NCBI GenBank assembly: GCA_964579725.1
Contig: CAZOHG010000002.1
Span: 62,001 to 126,000 of the forward strand
DNA from: CAZOHG01 sp964579725
GTDB lineage: Bacteria; Zhuqueibacterota; JdFR-76; BMS3Abin05
DNA length: 64,000 nt
Reading direction: 5' to 3'
Position numbers and translations under genes: made by a program. Below the pieces are notes generated by a model. The model ran no database searches. It was given only the letters and a program-made list of their open reading frames with translations, and was not told the DNA's origin. Shown here piece by piece: positions 50,772 to 60,346 of this stretch (positions within the stretch are counted from its first letter, which is position 1; each line of letters opens with the position of its first letter).

Positions 50772-50787
50772 GAACGTTCCCCGTTTT

Positions 50788-51780
50788 TTAGGGCAGTTTC
50801 CGAAATTTCGTGTTCGCCAAAATGACTTCCCCGATCAACAAAATCAGTCCAAGTGCCAGAAAATTCACAAAAAGCTCTTTGTACTTGGTGTACTCTTTAA
50901 TGTGAATTTTGGTTTTCTCCAATTTTCCGATTTCTTTGTAAATTTGCCGAAGTGAGTGGGTGTCCGTTGCCCGAAAATACCGGCCCCCCGTAATGGAAGC
51001 AATTTGCTTGAGCAGATTTTCGTCGATTTCAACCGGCATCCGTACATAGCGCTTGCCGAAAAACGGATCTTGAACAGGGTAAAGGGCCGACCCGCGCGTG
51101 CCTGCTCCAATGGTGTAAATCCGAATACCCATGGCTTTGGCTACCTGGGCAGCCGTAATCGGGTCCAGCTCACCGGCATTGTTGCGCCCGTCCGTCAAAA
51201 GAATAATCACCTTGCTCTTGGCCCGGCTGTCCCGCAATCGGTTGACGCAATTGGCCAGCGCCATTCCGATGGCCGTTCCGTCATCGATAATGCCAATCTT
51301 TACGTCCTTAATGAATTTGAGCAGAATGCCGTAGTCCAGCGTCAGGGGACATTGGGTGTAGCTGTCGCGGGCAAAAACAACCAACCCGATTCGGTCGTTC
51401 TTTCGCCCTTTGACGAATTCTTCGGCCACCAATTTCGCCGCTTCCAATCGATTTTTAGGCTTAAAATCCTCCGCCAGCATGGAACTGGACAAATCCATTG
51501 CCAGCATGATGTCAATGCCTTCCGTGGTTACTTCCTGGTGTGTGCTGCCCGACTGGGGTCGCGCCAGTGCGACAATCAACAAAATAACGGCCAGCGTCCG
51601 CAACCCGAACAAGATGTTCCGGTAGGCGCTCCAGCGCGATTTCCCCGCCGCTTTCACCAGGCCTAAATTGGAGTAGCGCAGCGTGGCGGTTTGTCGGCGC
51701 CCTCTTTTCAGGTGCACGTAGAAAAGAACCGGCACAAGCAAAAGCAGTAGCAAGAATTCTGGATTTGCAAAACGAAACAC
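50788..51780 (-). CDS. batA: BatA: von Willebrand A domain membrane protein
   Basis: 330 residues with a GTG start at 51780 after GGGGGAG. Membrane helices at about 8-23 and 55-73, MIDAS motif Asp96-x-Ser98-x-Ser100 (MLAMDLSSSM) and a C-terminal membrane helix (about 305-322). It is paralogous to BatB next door. The gene begins three bases after the preceding stop, so translation is probably coupled. Confidence 0.92.
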   Translation of the reverse strand: MFRFANPEFLLLLLLVPVLFYVHLKRGRRQTATLRYSNLGLVKAAGKSRWSAYRNILFGLRTLAVILLIVALARPQSGSTHQEVTTEGIDIMLAMDLSSSMLAEDFKPKNRLEAAKLVAEEFVKGRKNDRIGLVVFARDSYTQCPLTLDYGILLKFIKDVKIGIIDDGTAIGMALANCVNRLRDSRAKSKVIILLTDGRNNAGELDPITAAQVAKAMGIRIYTIGAGTRGSALYPVQDPFFGKRYVRMPVEIDENLLKQIASITGGRYFRATDTHSLRQIYKEIGKLEKTKIHIKEYTKYKELFVNFLALGLILLIGEVILANTKFRKLP

Positions 51781-51783
51781 GAT

Positions 51784-52845
51784 TTACTCCCCCTCCGCCG
51801 TTTTCCCCGATTCGGCCGTTTCGCCATCGGAAACCGGTGCCGTTTCAGCCGATTCCGACTCTGCCACAGGTGACGTTTCCTCCACAGTTTCCTCTTCGGG
51901 AGCCGCCACAACCTTCGTTTCATTAACAAAATCGAACGCCAAGGCCAACACCCGCGCATTCTCCTCGTCCGTCGGACGGTATTTGGCAAATTTCACCAGA
52001 TCGGCCAAATCCGTCAAATCGCTTATTTTTTCGAAAACGGAATCATCCAGCGCCACCTGCCGCAGTTCGTCCAGCAATTCCGTCGAGGTCAAATCCAGGG
52101 CGTCGATGCCGAAACGACCGGCCACGTAGCGCCGAATAATGTCCGAAATTTCACTGTAATAGGCTTTCACCTGATTTTTTTCCAGTAGTCCACTTTTGGA
52201 AAGCGTTTCCAAAGCCTCCAAAGCGATCTCGTGGGGCGGACGAGGCGGCTCCGCCTTCTGAGGAAGCAGCGGCTTACCGGATTTTTTCCGCCACCAAAAA
52301 TAAACACCCAGCCCCAAAAGCAGAAGAATCAGAAGTCCCGCCAAACCATCGCGAACGAGGGGTTTCCAATCGAAGGGAAGTTCCACCGGGGGTTTGATGT
52401 CCTTAATATCCCCCTCCGCGCTGGGCGCCAGGCTTTCCACCTCGATTTTAATCGCTTCCGACTTAAGGGTGTGCCAAACGGTGTCCGGCGGAATGCTATA
52501 TTGTACGGCAATGGGCGGGATTTGAAATTTGCCCACCTCAAAGGTCGAAATTTTGTACCGGACACGGTTGACAATCACTCCGTTTTGTTTCTCAGGGTCA
52601 AACACGTGGTAATCGCGGATTTCAAACTGACCCAGATTTTCGGCCAACTGAGGAAGTTTCACCCGGACGTTCGGAGCGTGGGTAACGGTCACCGTGTACG
52701 CAATTACGTCGCCAATGGTGATTTTGGACTTGTCCACTGTGGATTGAATGGCGATCTTTCCGGAATTCGCCCAGGCCGTTGCCAAAATGAGAAAGAGCCC
52801 GGCAAAAATCCCCCCAAAAATGGTCACCCTTCGGATTTTTCCCAC
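51784..52845 (-). CDS. BatD-like membrane protein within the Bat operon
   Basis: 353 residues from a GTG at 52845, preferred because AGAGGAG lies five bases upstream; a GTG at 52860 overlaps the previous stop (GTGA) and is an alternative. Signal peptide about 1-26, one Ig-like periplasmic domain (STVDKSKITIGDVIAYTVTV), a membrane helix (about 165-185, LLILLLLGLGVYFWW), and a cytoplasmic domain with YYSEISDIIRRYVAGRFGID. It ends in an acidic Glu/Ala/Thr-rich tail of about 50 residues. This is the short BatD-like or DUF4381-type partner found beside DUF58 and BatA genes. Confidence 0.8.
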   Translation of the reverse strand: MGKIRRVTIFGGIFAGLFLILATAWANSGKIAIQSTVDKSKITIGDVIAYTVTVTHAPNVRVKLPQLAENLGQFEIRDYHVFDPEKQNGVIVNRVRYKISTFEVGKFQIPPIAVQYSIPPDTVWHTLKSEAIKIEVESLAPSAEGDIKDIKPPVELPFDWKPLVRDGLAGLLILLLLGLGVYFWWRKKSGKPLLPQKAEPPRPPHEIALEALETLSKSGLLEKNQVKAYYSEISDIIRRYVAGRFGIDALDLTSTELLDELRQVALDDSVFEKISDLTDLADLVKFAKYRPTDEENARVLALAFDFVNETKVVAAPEEETVEETSPVAESESAETAPVSDGETAESGKTAEGE

Positions 52846-52856
52846 TGCTGCTCCTC

Positions 52857-53786
52857 TCACCGAATCTTATCCGAATAAATGCTGACGTTTTCCGCCTGAA
52901 CCATTCGATCGATTAACTTCTGGTAAGCCTTCTGTTGTTTTTCTCTCAACAAATCCTGGTAAACCTGCGATTTGACCTCGTTTAGGGGTTTGATTCGAAT
53001 GACTTTTCCCGCCTTGTTTTTCACGGCGTACTTGTCTTTGTTCGCTTTGTAGTACAGTTCAATGTCCGAATCGTCGATTTTCACCGTGCGGGCGATTTCC
53101 TGCTGCAGGAGCTTTTGCACCATGAAATTTTTCTGCGCCTGAAATGTTTCCTCCACCACTTCTTTGTCTTTGTCCAGTCCCTTGCGTTTGGCGCTGTCGT
53201 ACAAGAGTTCCGTTGCAATGTACTGCTTCAGGAATTCCAGCTTCTTGGCCTTGTCTTTGAACTGATCCTGCATTTGCGGAGGAAGTTGACTGATCTCAAA
53301 GTCCAAATCGCCTTGGGTAATTTCCCGATCGCCGATTTTGGCGATGACCGCACCCGGCCGTTTTTTGTGCTTGACCGGATTGAGACTGGTGGTTTCGTTC
53401 AGCACTTCTTGCGCGTCCGTCGACCGGCGCAGTCGCTCGAGACACGCCACGATTTTTTTATTGGCTTCCTTAACCAAGCCACTTTTCGGGTAAAAATGCC
53501 TGATCTTCAAATAATTAGCCAATGCGTTTTCATAATCGTGCAGCCGGTCAAAATAGATGTTGGCAATGGTGTACACGATGCTGGCACGCTCAGTTTTGTC
53601 CACTTTGTAGCGGTTCAAGTAGGCCTGGTATTCCCCAATGGCCTGTTTGTACAATTGCCGATTGTACAAATCGTTGGCGTAGTCGCGAATTTGCTCGGCG
53701 CTCTGTTGGGGCTTTTGGGAACAGCCCCACAAAGCGACAACTAAAATAAGACTCCCTAAAAGAGCCGTCTTTTTTACCTGATTCAT
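52857..53786 (-). CDS. SurA-like lipoprotein with TPR repeats
   Basis: 309 residues from the ATG at 53786; a TTG six codons upstream is less likely. Lipobox LVVALWGC. TPR-like helices (about 25-125, with DLYNRQLYKQAIGEYQAYL and then IYFDRLHDYENALANYLKI) are followed by a SurA-N-like region (AVIAKIGDREITQGDLDFEI, LEFLKQYIATELLYDSAKRKGL), the chaperone part of periplasmic peptidyl-prolyl isomerases. No parvulin catalytic domain is present. It lies inside the Bat operon between DUF58 and the BatD-like gene, suggesting it folds or delivers Bat or outer-membrane proteins; that role is inference. Confidence 0.8.
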   Translation of the reverse strand: MNQVKKTALLGSLILVVALWGCSQKPQQSAEQIRDYANDLYNRQLYKQAIGEYQAYLNRYKVDKTERASIVYTIANIYFDRLHDYENALANYLKIRHFYPKSGLVKEANKKIVACLERLRRSTDAQEVLNETTSLNPVKHKKRPGAVIAKIGDREITQGDLDFEISQLPPQMQDQFKDKAKKLEFLKQYIATELLYDSAKRKGLDKDKEVVEETFQAQKNFMVQKLLQQEIARTVKIDDSDIELYYKANKDKYAVKNKAGKVIRIKPLNEVKSQVYQDLLREKQQKAYQKLIDRMVQAENVSIYSDKIR

Positions 53787-53920
53787 CTTCACAAATCCCC
53801 ACAAAAATCCTGGTTCCTTTTACTCATCCAAGCCGCCCCGCGTTCACGAAAATTATTCCACATTGAGCGGCCCTGTTTTTTCCGAGCCGAAAAGCGGCCG
53901 CTTTTGCGGGCCGGTCTTTT

Positions 53921-54799
53921 TTAATGAAAGCGTTTGGCACGCATTCTAAAAAATCGAATGAGCGGATCCACGTAGGGGCGGTCGGTCGAAATAGCCACGT
54001 GGTCTACGCTCATTGACTTGAACAGTTTCTCCAATTCCTCGCGCTTCTGAGTCGATTGACTGGCAAAATTCTCGCGAATCGACGGGTCGGAGGTGTCCAA
54101 CAAATAGATTTCGCCCGTTTCAGCGTCTTCCAATTCCAGCAATCCCACATCGGGGAGCGAAATTTCGCGAGGGTCCCGAATGGTCACCGCCACAATGTCG
54201 TGTTTTTTATTCACAATTTGGAGGGCTTTTTCAAAACCCTCGGACATAAAATCGGACACCAAAAACACCACACTGCGTCGATTGGCGATTCGGTTCAAAT
54301 ATTCCAGAGCCTCACCAATGTCCGTTTTCGAACTCTGGGGTTCGTGGTAAAACAGTTCCCGAATCACACGCAGAACGTGCGTTTTTCCCTTTTTCGGCGG
54401 GACGAATTTCTCCACTTTGTCCGTAAAAATAATCAGGCCGACTTTATCGTTGTTTTTAATGGCCGAAAAAGCCAAAAGGGCGCAAATTTCAATGGCGATT
54501 TCACCCTTCATTTGCTCGACGGTTCCGAATTCCCCGGAGGAGCTGGCATCCACCATGAGCATGACGGTCAATTCCCTCTCTTCCTCAAACACCTTCACGT
54601 AAGGGCGGTTCATTCGGGCGGTCACGTTCCAATCGATGGTACGCACGTCGTCACCGACGGAATACTCGCGCACCTCGGAAAAATCCATTCCTCTGCCCTT
54701 GAAAACCGAGTGGTACTCACCCGCAAACACGTCATTCACCATGCTTCGGGTCGTGATTTCAATCCGACGAACCTTTTTTAAAATTTCAGTGGGAACCAT
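53921..54799 (-). CDS. DUF58 protein of the MoxR/Bat system
   Basis: 292 residues. The DUF58 signature is complete: GRGMDFSEVREYSVGDDVR followed by TIDWNVTARMNRPYVKVF. A von Willebrand A-like fold follows with VMLMVDASSSG. No membrane helix is present, so it is cytoplasmic, as is usual for partners of MoxR ATPases. The gene is 55 bases after the MoxR gene. The 134 bases before the SurA-like gene show no other feature. Confidence 0.92.
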   Translation of the reverse strand: MVPTEILKKVRRIEITTRSMVNDVFAGEYHSVFKGRGMDFSEVREYSVGDDVRTIDWNVTARMNRPYVKVFEEERELTVMLMVDASSSGEFGTVEQMKGEIAIEICALLAFSAIKNNDKVGLIIFTDKVEKFVPPKKGKTHVLRVIRELFYHEPQSSKTDIGEALEYLNRIANRRSVVFLVSDFMSEGFEKALQIVNKKHDIVAVTIRDPREISLPDVGLLELEDAETGEIYLLDTSDPSIRENFASQSTQKREELEKLFKSMSVDHVAISTDRPYVDPLIRFFRMRAKRFH

Positions 54800-54854
54800 T
54801 TGAGCTTTGCGTTTTCCTTTTTACCCGAATTTTACGGTCTAACAATCCACAGGT

Positions 54855-55847
54855 CTACGGCACTTCGATATTGTTCAACACCTTTCGTACCACATCTTCG
54901 GGCGAGATTTCTTCGGCCTCGGCCTCGTAGGTAACGATCACCCTGTGGCGCAAAACGTCCATTCCGATTGCCCGAACATCTTCAGGGGTGACGTAGCCGC
55001 GGTGTCGCAAGAAGGCGTGCGCCTTACTGGCTTTCGCCAGGTAAATAGAGGCGCGTGGCGATGCCCCGTACGCAATCAGCGGTTTCAAATCCGCCAAACC
55101 GTAGGCTTCCGGGTCACGGGTGGCGAAAACAATGTCGACAATATAACGCTCAATTTTCTCGTCGACGTAGATTTGGTTGACCACGGCACGCGCCCGTTTA
55201 ATGGCGGCCGGAGAAATCACGGGCGCTACCTCGGGCAAGTTCTCTCGGGTATTCCGCCGCATGATCTCCAATTCTTCGTCGCGATTCGGGTAGCCGATGT
55301 TCAACTTGAGCATGAAACGGTCTACCTGTGCCTCCGGCAACGGGTACGTACCTTCTTGCTCAATGGGATTCTGAGTCGCCAGCACCAGAAAGGGATCGTC
55401 CAGCGGGAAGGTTGTATCCCCGATAGTAACCTGCCGTTCCATCATGGCTTCGAGCAGAGCGCTCTGAACTTTGGCGGGGGATCGGTTGATTTCATCAGCC
55501 AAAATTAAATTGGCAAAAATCGGCCCCTTTTTCACACTGAATTTCCCGTCGTGCTGGTCGTAAATTTGCGTCCCTAACAGGTCGGCGGGAAGCAGGTCGG
55601 GAGTAAATTGGATGCGCTGAAATTTGGTTTGAATGGCCGAAGACAGGGTTTTAACGGCCATTGTCTTGGCCAGTCCCGGCACACCTTCCAACAACACGTG
55701 CCCATTGGACAAAAGGCCAATGAGAAGCCGTTCAATCATGTATTTTTGCCCCACAATGACCTTCGAAATTTCGGCCGTTAGCGAATCGACAAATGTGCTT
55801 TCTTTTTGAATTTTCTCGTGAATGGCCTGAATATCCTGCTGTTGCAT
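54855..55847 (-). CDS. MoxR-family AAA+ ATPase
   Basis: 330 residues. Walker A is GVPGLAKT (55-62), Walker B is LILADEI (114-120), the sensor 1 region is LATQNPIEQEGTYPLPEAQ, and the lid domain ends in a C-terminal EDVRAIGMDVLRHRV. This is the MRP-type MoxR that accompanies DUF58 and Bat proteins as a chaperone-like remodelling ATPase. The ATG at 55847 follows GGGAGG. Second gene in the operon. Confidence 0.95.
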   Translation of the reverse strand: MQQQDIQAIHEKIQKESTFVDSLTAEISKVIVGQKYMIERLLIGLLSNGHVLLEGVPGLAKTMAVKTLSSAIQTKFQRIQFTPDLLPADLLGTQIYDQHDGKFSVKKGPIFANLILADEINRSPAKVQSALLEAMMERQVTIGDTTFPLDDPFLVLATQNPIEQEGTYPLPEAQVDRFMLKLNIGYPNRDEELEIMRRNTRENLPEVAPVISPAAIKRARAVVNQIYVDEKIERYIVDIVFATRDPEAYGLADLKPLIAYGASPRASIYLAKASKAHAFLRHRGYVTPEDVRAIGMDVLRHRVIVTYEAEAEEISPEDVVRKVLNNIEVP

Positions 55848-55867
55848 GGAACCTCCCTTAAAAAGCC

Positions 55868-56845
55868 TCAGTTTTCCGCTTGATTTTCGACTTGTGAAAC
55901 CTGCTGCGCCTCACGCAAATGATGTTCCAAAATCGCTTCCACACTCCCGTAGATTTTTTCCAATTCTTCGCGCGAGCCCTTTCCCCCCGAAAACATGACG
56001 GCGTCGGCAACTCCCAACACCTCTCCGGTTTGCGCCACAAGCCGGTCATCCAGATTTCGCCTTTTCATTTCTTCAATCAATTCGGCGGTGGTCGCTTGCT
56101 TCGCCGGCAAATCGAATTTTTCCGCTAAATACCCGCGCAGGAATTTCCCCAAGCGGCCAAAATCGTTTTTTAAATCCAGGTTGTCGAAGTGAATCAGCTC
56201 TTTCAAACGAGCCAAATAGGTTTCTTCTACAGGAGGCACGTACTCCGGTTGCACGGATTTTTCGCGGGATTTCCGGTAAACAAAAAAGAACCACAAAATT
56301 CCGGCTGCAATAATAATGAGGGCAATCAGTAAAATGGTAGCGGGCCAGTGACTTACCGCTTCCCCCGCAATTCCCCCACTTTTTTCAGGAACCGCTTCGG
56401 TCACTTTTAGGCCGATCCGATTGGTCAGCAGGCTGCCCTCTTTGCTGAACGCCCGATCTTTGTACTTGACCATGACGCCTTCCACGTACCCCATGCCCAA
56501 TTCCCGCGGTTTTAGTGTAAATTCGTACACCCGACGGGTAAAAACCTTTCCGCCGATTACCTCGGTTTTATTGGCGGTAGCTGTGCCCACGATGTCGAAA
56601 TTGCTCAAGGCTGGATTTTCAAAATCCGTAATTTCGTACCGGTCGGGATCGCCCAACCACGAAAGCGTCACCTTTAGCACCACTGTGCGATTCAAGGGAA
56701 CCTGCTTTTTAGTGATCTCCGTCGCAATTTTGATCATGCTCGGCACGGCGGTTTCCGGCGAGGCGGCTGTCGAATCCTGCGCAAAAACGGTGGTTCCGAA
56801 AGTGAGAAAAAGAATTGTCAGAATCGAAAAGAATGTTGATTTCAT
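55868..56845 (-). CDS. BatD-like membrane protein, first gene of the Bat operon
   Basis: 325 residues from the ATG at 56845 after GGAGAGGGC; an upstream TTG is less likely. Signal peptide about 1-22 (ending TTVFA), a periplasmic Ig-like domain (about 40-150, LNRTVVLKVTLSWLGDPDRY), a membrane helix (about 172-192) and a cytoplasmic helical domain with FDNLDLKNDFGRLGKFLRGYL. Its plan parallels that of the gene at 51784-52845, so the operon has two such short BatD-like proteins in addition to BatD itself. It likely couples MoxR-DUF58 to the envelope part. Confidence 0.78.
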   Translation of the reverse strand: MKSTFFSILTILFLTFGTTVFAQDSTAASPETAVPSMIKIATEITKKQVPLNRTVVLKVTLSWLGDPDRYEITDFENPALSNFDIVGTATANKTEVIGGKVFTRRVYEFTLKPRELGMGYVEGVMVKYKDRAFSKEGSLLTNRIGLKVTEAVPEKSGGIAGEAVSHWPATILLIALIIIAAGILWFFFVYRKSREKSVQPEYVPPVEETYLARLKELIHFDNLDLKNDFGRLGKFLRGYLAEKFDLPAKQATTAELIEEMKRRNLDDRLVAQTGEVLGVADAVMFSGGKGSREELEKIYGSVEAILEHHLREAQQVSQVENQAEN

Positions 56846-56930
56846 TGCCCTCTCCAAAAAATCAATTACCTTTTACTGAGCGACTTTCTCAAAAGTTCCG
56901 GCACTTTTTCGTTCCATTGACGCGATTTAC

Positions 56931-56970
56931 AAAAAAAGCCGAAAAGTCCCGTGTAGGAACTCCCCGGCTT
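56931..56970 (-). terminator. Terminator of the TPR lipoprotein gene
   Basis: Reading the minus strand, AAGCCGGGGAGT pairs with ACTTTTCGGCTT and is followed by seven T residues. It separates the TPR lipoprotein gene from the Bat operon, implying the latter has its own promoter within 56846-56930. Confidence 0.75.
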
Positions 56971-56999
56971 GGCAAGTGTTCTATCTATTTGGAAAATAA

Positions 57000-57524
57000 T
57001 TATTTCGCTGATTGCGCAGTCGAATCATTTTCCGCTTTCAGGAATTGAATGCTGTTAATATCTTTTCCCATGTTTTCCAATTCCCACTTTACGCTGGTCG
57101 CCAGCTCATGTTTAGGGTACTTTTTCAAGAATTCGTGGTAATATTTTTTCGCCTTGTCGTAATTCTTGACGTCGTTGGCGTAAATAAACCCAATTAAAAA
57201 GAGGGATTGCGGAGCGTACTCGCTTTCGGGGTAGGTTTTAATGAGACGCTCGTGCAGGCGAATGGCTTCGTCCGACTTTTTCAGGTTGTTGGCGTACATG
57301 ACTGCTGCTTTGAACAGGGCCTGTGGCGCCTTGGGACTGTTGGGAAAACGTCTGGCCAAAGAAAGGTAGATTTCCGCGGCTTTGTTGAATTTTTCATCCC
57401 GTTCGTATGTGTCTGCTTTGTCAAACAGGCTTTTGTCACTCATTTTTTTGCCACATTGGGTCGTGGACAAGCCCAATCCCAGAATAAAAATCAAACTCAG
57501 AATGTAGATTCCGGATTTTCTCAT
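57000..57524 (-). CDS. TPR lipoprotein (BamD/YbgF-like)
   Basis: 174 residues from the ATG at 57524 after GGTGGAG; a longer frame reaches into the clpB terminator. The lipobox is GLSTTQC. Three or four TPR-like repeats follow (FDKADTYERDEKFNKAAEIY, LFKAAVMYANNLKKSDEAIR, FLIGFIYANDVKNYDKAKKY), each with the PNSPKAPQ / PESEYAPQ spacing typical of BamD and YbgF-type envelope proteins. The length is shorter than BamD. It is a likely periplasmic scaffold. It sits 195 bases after clpB, beyond a terminator. Confidence 0.82.
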   Translation of the reverse strand: MRKSGIYILSLIFILGLGLSTTQCGKKMSDKSLFDKADTYERDEKFNKAAEIYLSLARRFPNSPKAPQALFKAAVMYANNLKKSDEAIRLHERLIKTYPESEYAPQSLFLIGFIYANDVKNYDKAKKYYHEFLKKYPKHELATSVKWELENMGKDINSIQFLKAENDSTAQSAK

Positions 57525-57544
57525 GCTCCACCATCCTCCCTTTC

Positions 57545-57582
57545 TCAAAAACAAAGCCTGGCACCCCGGTTGAGGTGCCAGG
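57545..57582 (-). terminator. Rho-independent terminator downstream of clpB
   Basis: A perfect 9-pair stem CCTGGCACC / GGTGCCAGG with an 8-base loop; on the minus strand it is followed by CTTTGTTTTTGAG. It ends only 21 bases before the ATG of the TPR lipoprotein, close to its ribosome site, so it could also regulate that gene. Confidence 0.8.
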
Positions 57583-57718
57583 TATTTTTATTTTAAAGCC
57601 ATCTTTTTTTTCATTCGAATGAGGAGCCCGTGTGTGTGCGCTCCCCTTCGAACGGGACAGTTCCTTCACCGAAAGAACCCAATCGAATCAGGGTTTCCGG
57701 CGAATTAACTTTTTAAAA

Positions 57719-60346
57719 TTAGTCACTTTTCTTTACAAAATCAAGTGAATTTTCATGCCTCACAACCACGATGTGATCACCGGGAGCAAAATCACCTCGC
57801 AGAATCCGCAGCGCCAATTCATTGGTCAGAATTTTTTGCATGACTCGCTTAAGCGGACGAGCCCCGTAGGCCGGATCGTAACCCAAATCGGCCAAAAGAT
57901 CCCGAGCCTCTTCACTCAACTCAATCGAAATGCTCTGCTGTTCTTCCAACAATTTTTGGACATATTTAAATTGCAAATCCACGATTTTTTTAATGTCTTC
58001 CCGAGTCAGCGGGTGAAAAACAATAACTTCATCAACCCGGTTCAGGAATTCGGGCCGCAGGGATTTTTGCAACAACGTCAGGACTTCATCCTTGATTTCC
58101 TGGTAAATGACGTCGCGATTGCTATCGGTAATGCGCTGTGATTTTTCCATGATCAGCGGCGCACCCAAATTGGACGTCATAATAATAATGGTGTTCTTAA
58201 AGTTTACCGTACGTCCCTTATTGTCGGTCAAACGCCCTTCGTCCAAAACCTGCAGGAGAATGTTAAAGACATCGTGGTGCGCTTTTTCAATTTCGTCCAG
58301 CAAAATGACGGAGTACGGCTTACGGCGAACCGCTTCCGTCAACTGACCGCCCTCCTCGTATCCCACATAGCCGGGAGGGGCACCAATCAGGCGCGACACC
58401 GAATGGCGTTCCATGTATTCCGACATGTCAATTCGAATCATGGCCTTTTCGTCGTCGAAGAGGAATTCCGCCAGCGCACGTGCCAATTCTGTTTTTCCCA
58501 CGCCGGTGGTCCCCAGAAAAATAAACGACCCGATTGGCCGGTTTGGGTCCTGCAAGCCCGCCCTCGCACGGCGAATGGCATTGGCCACGGCTTCAATGGC
58601 TTCGTCCTGGCCGACGACCCGTTGGTGTAAACGCTCTTCGATTTTCAGCAGTTTTTCACGCTCGGTTTCCAACATGCGGCTCACCGGAATCCCTGTCCAT
58701 CGCGAGACAATTTCCGCAATGTCTTCCTCGTCGACCTCTTCCTTGAGCATTTTCCGGTCTTTTTGAATTTCCTGAAGTTTCTTATTTTCTTCTTCCAATT
58801 GTTTCTGAAGTTCCACGATCTTGCCGTATTTCAATTCGGCGGCCCGACTCAAGTCGCCGTCCCGCTCGGCGTGGGAAATGGCAATTTTCGTTTGTTCGAT
58901 TTCTTCCTTAATGGCCTGAATCCGCTTAATGGTTGCTTTCTCCATTTCCCAGTGGGTACGCAACTCGTTGCGTTTTTCCTGAAGATTGGCCAATTCTTCG
59001 TTGATTTTTTCCAATCGCTTTTTAGCGGCTTCGTTTTTGTCCCGTTTAACGGCTTCTCGCTCAATTTCCAACTGCTTAATGCGCCGTTCCACTTCGTCCA
59101 ATTCTTCCGGCATGCTGTCGATTTCAATCCGCAGCTTGGAAGCAGCCTCGTCAATCAAATCGATCGCTTTGTCAGGCAAAAACCGATCGGTAATGTAGCG
59201 GTGCGAAAGCGTGGCCGCAGCAATCAGAGCCGAGTCTGTAATGCGCACGCCGTGGTGCACTTCGTACTTCTCCTTTAATCCCCGCAGAATGGAGATGGTG
59301 TCTTCCACAGACGGTTCTTCAATCAAAATGGGTTGAAACCGCCGCTCCAAAGCCGCATCTTTTTCGATGTATTTGCGGTATTCGTCAATGGTCGTTGCCC
59401 CGATGGCTCTCAACTCGCCGCGGGCCAGGGGCGGTTTCAGCATGTTGGAGGCGTCCACGGCGCCCTCCGCTGCACCGGCGCCAACTAATGTGTGCAGCTC
59501 GTCAATAAAGAGGATGATTTCTCCCTCCGATTCAATGACCTCTTTAATTACGGCCTTCAGCCGATCTTCAAATTCGCCCCTGAATTTGGCCCCGGCAATA
59601 AGTGAGCCCAAATCCAGCGCGACAATGCGTTTGTTTTTCAAGCCCTCGGGCACGTCACCGGACACAATCCGGTGCGCCAGGCCCTCCACAATGGCGGTTT
59701 TCCCGACACCCGGATCCCCAATGAGAACGGGATTATTTTTCGTCCGGCGCGAAAGCACTTGCAGCACCCGACGAATTTCCTCGTCTCGGCCAATGACGGG
59801 GTCCAATTTCCCTTTTCTGGCCAGATTGGTCAAATCCCGTCCGTAGCGCTCCAGAGCCTGGTATTTTGCTTCCGGATTTTGGTCGGTCACGCGTTGCGAG
59901 CCGCGAATGGCTTGCAGAACCTTCAAAATATTATCTTTGCTCAGTCTTTCGCCCCGCAAAATCCGGCCTGCCTCGCCCTGGTCTTCCGACAAAGCCAGGA
60001 GCAAATGTTCGGTGCTAATGTACTCGTCTTTCAAATTCGTGGCTTCTTTAAAAGCCGCTTCTAAAATTTGGTTTAATCGTTGCGAGATGTACACATTTCC
60101 AAGGCCTCCTGCACCGGTGCCGTACACCTTGGGCAATTTGTCCAGCGCTTTTTCTGTTTCCTGTTTGATGTGCTCCACACTGGCACCCAATTTTTTAATG
60201 ACGGCAACGGGAATGCCTTCCGTGTCATTCAGCAGCGCCGCCAGCAAATGCTCCGCGTCAATTTGCTGCTGATTACGTTCTGAAGCGATTTGCTGTGCTT
60301 GCTGCAACGCTTCCTGAGCCTTTAATGTAAATTTATCTAAAGTCAT
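57719..60346 (-). CDS. clpB: ClpB disaggregase
   Basis: 875 residues, full length for ClpB. The N-domain (about 1-145, two Clp_N repeats) is followed by the first AAA+ module with Walker A GDPGVGKT (about 206) and the long middle coiled coil (about 405-530, rich in Glu and Lys). The second AAA+ module has Walker A GTTGVGKT (about 605), and the C-terminal domain ends the protein. It resolves protein aggregates together with DnaK, whose gene lies just upstream. The ATG follows AGGAGG. A terminator after dnaK suggests a partly separate transcript for clpB. Confidence 0.98.
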   Translation of the reverse strand: MTLDKFTLKAQEALQQAQQIASERNQQQIDAEHLLAALLNDTEGIPVAVIKKLGASVEHIKQETEKALDKLPKVYGTGAGGLGNVYISQRLNQILEAAFKEATNLKDEYISTEHLLLALSEDQGEAGRILRGERLSKDNILKVLQAIRGSQRVTDQNPEAKYQALERYGRDLTNLARKGKLDPVIGRDEEIRRVLQVLSRRTKNNPVLIGDPGVGKTAIVEGLAHRIVSGDVPEGLKNKRIVALDLGSLIAGAKFRGEFEDRLKAVIKEVIESEGEIILFIDELHTLVGAGAAEGAVDASNMLKPPLARGELRAIGATTIDEYRKYIEKDAALERRFQPILIEEPSVEDTISILRGLKEKYEVHHGVRITDSALIAAATLSHRYITDRFLPDKAIDLIDEAASKLRIEIDSMPEELDEVERRIKQLEIEREAVKRDKNEAAKKRLEKINEELANLQEKRNELRTHWEMEKATIKRIQAIKEEIEQTKIAISHAERDGDLSRAAELKYGKIVELQKQLEEENKKLQEIQKDRKMLKEEVDEEDIAEIVSRWTGIPVSRMLETEREKLLKIEERLHQRVVGQDEAIEAVANAIRRARAGLQDPNRPIGSFIFLGTTGVGKTELARALAEFLFDDEKAMIRIDMSEYMERHSVSRLIGAPPGYVGYEEGGQLTEAVRRKPYSVILLDEIEKAHHDVFNILLQVLDEGRLTDNKGRTVNFKNTIIIMTSNLGAPLIMEKSQRITDSNRDVIYQEIKDEVLTLLQKSLRPEFLNRVDEVIVFHPLTREDIKKIVDLQFKYVQKLLEEQQSISIELSEEARDLLADLGYDPAYGARPLKRVMQKILTNELALRILRGDFAPGDHIVVVRHENSLDFVKKSD

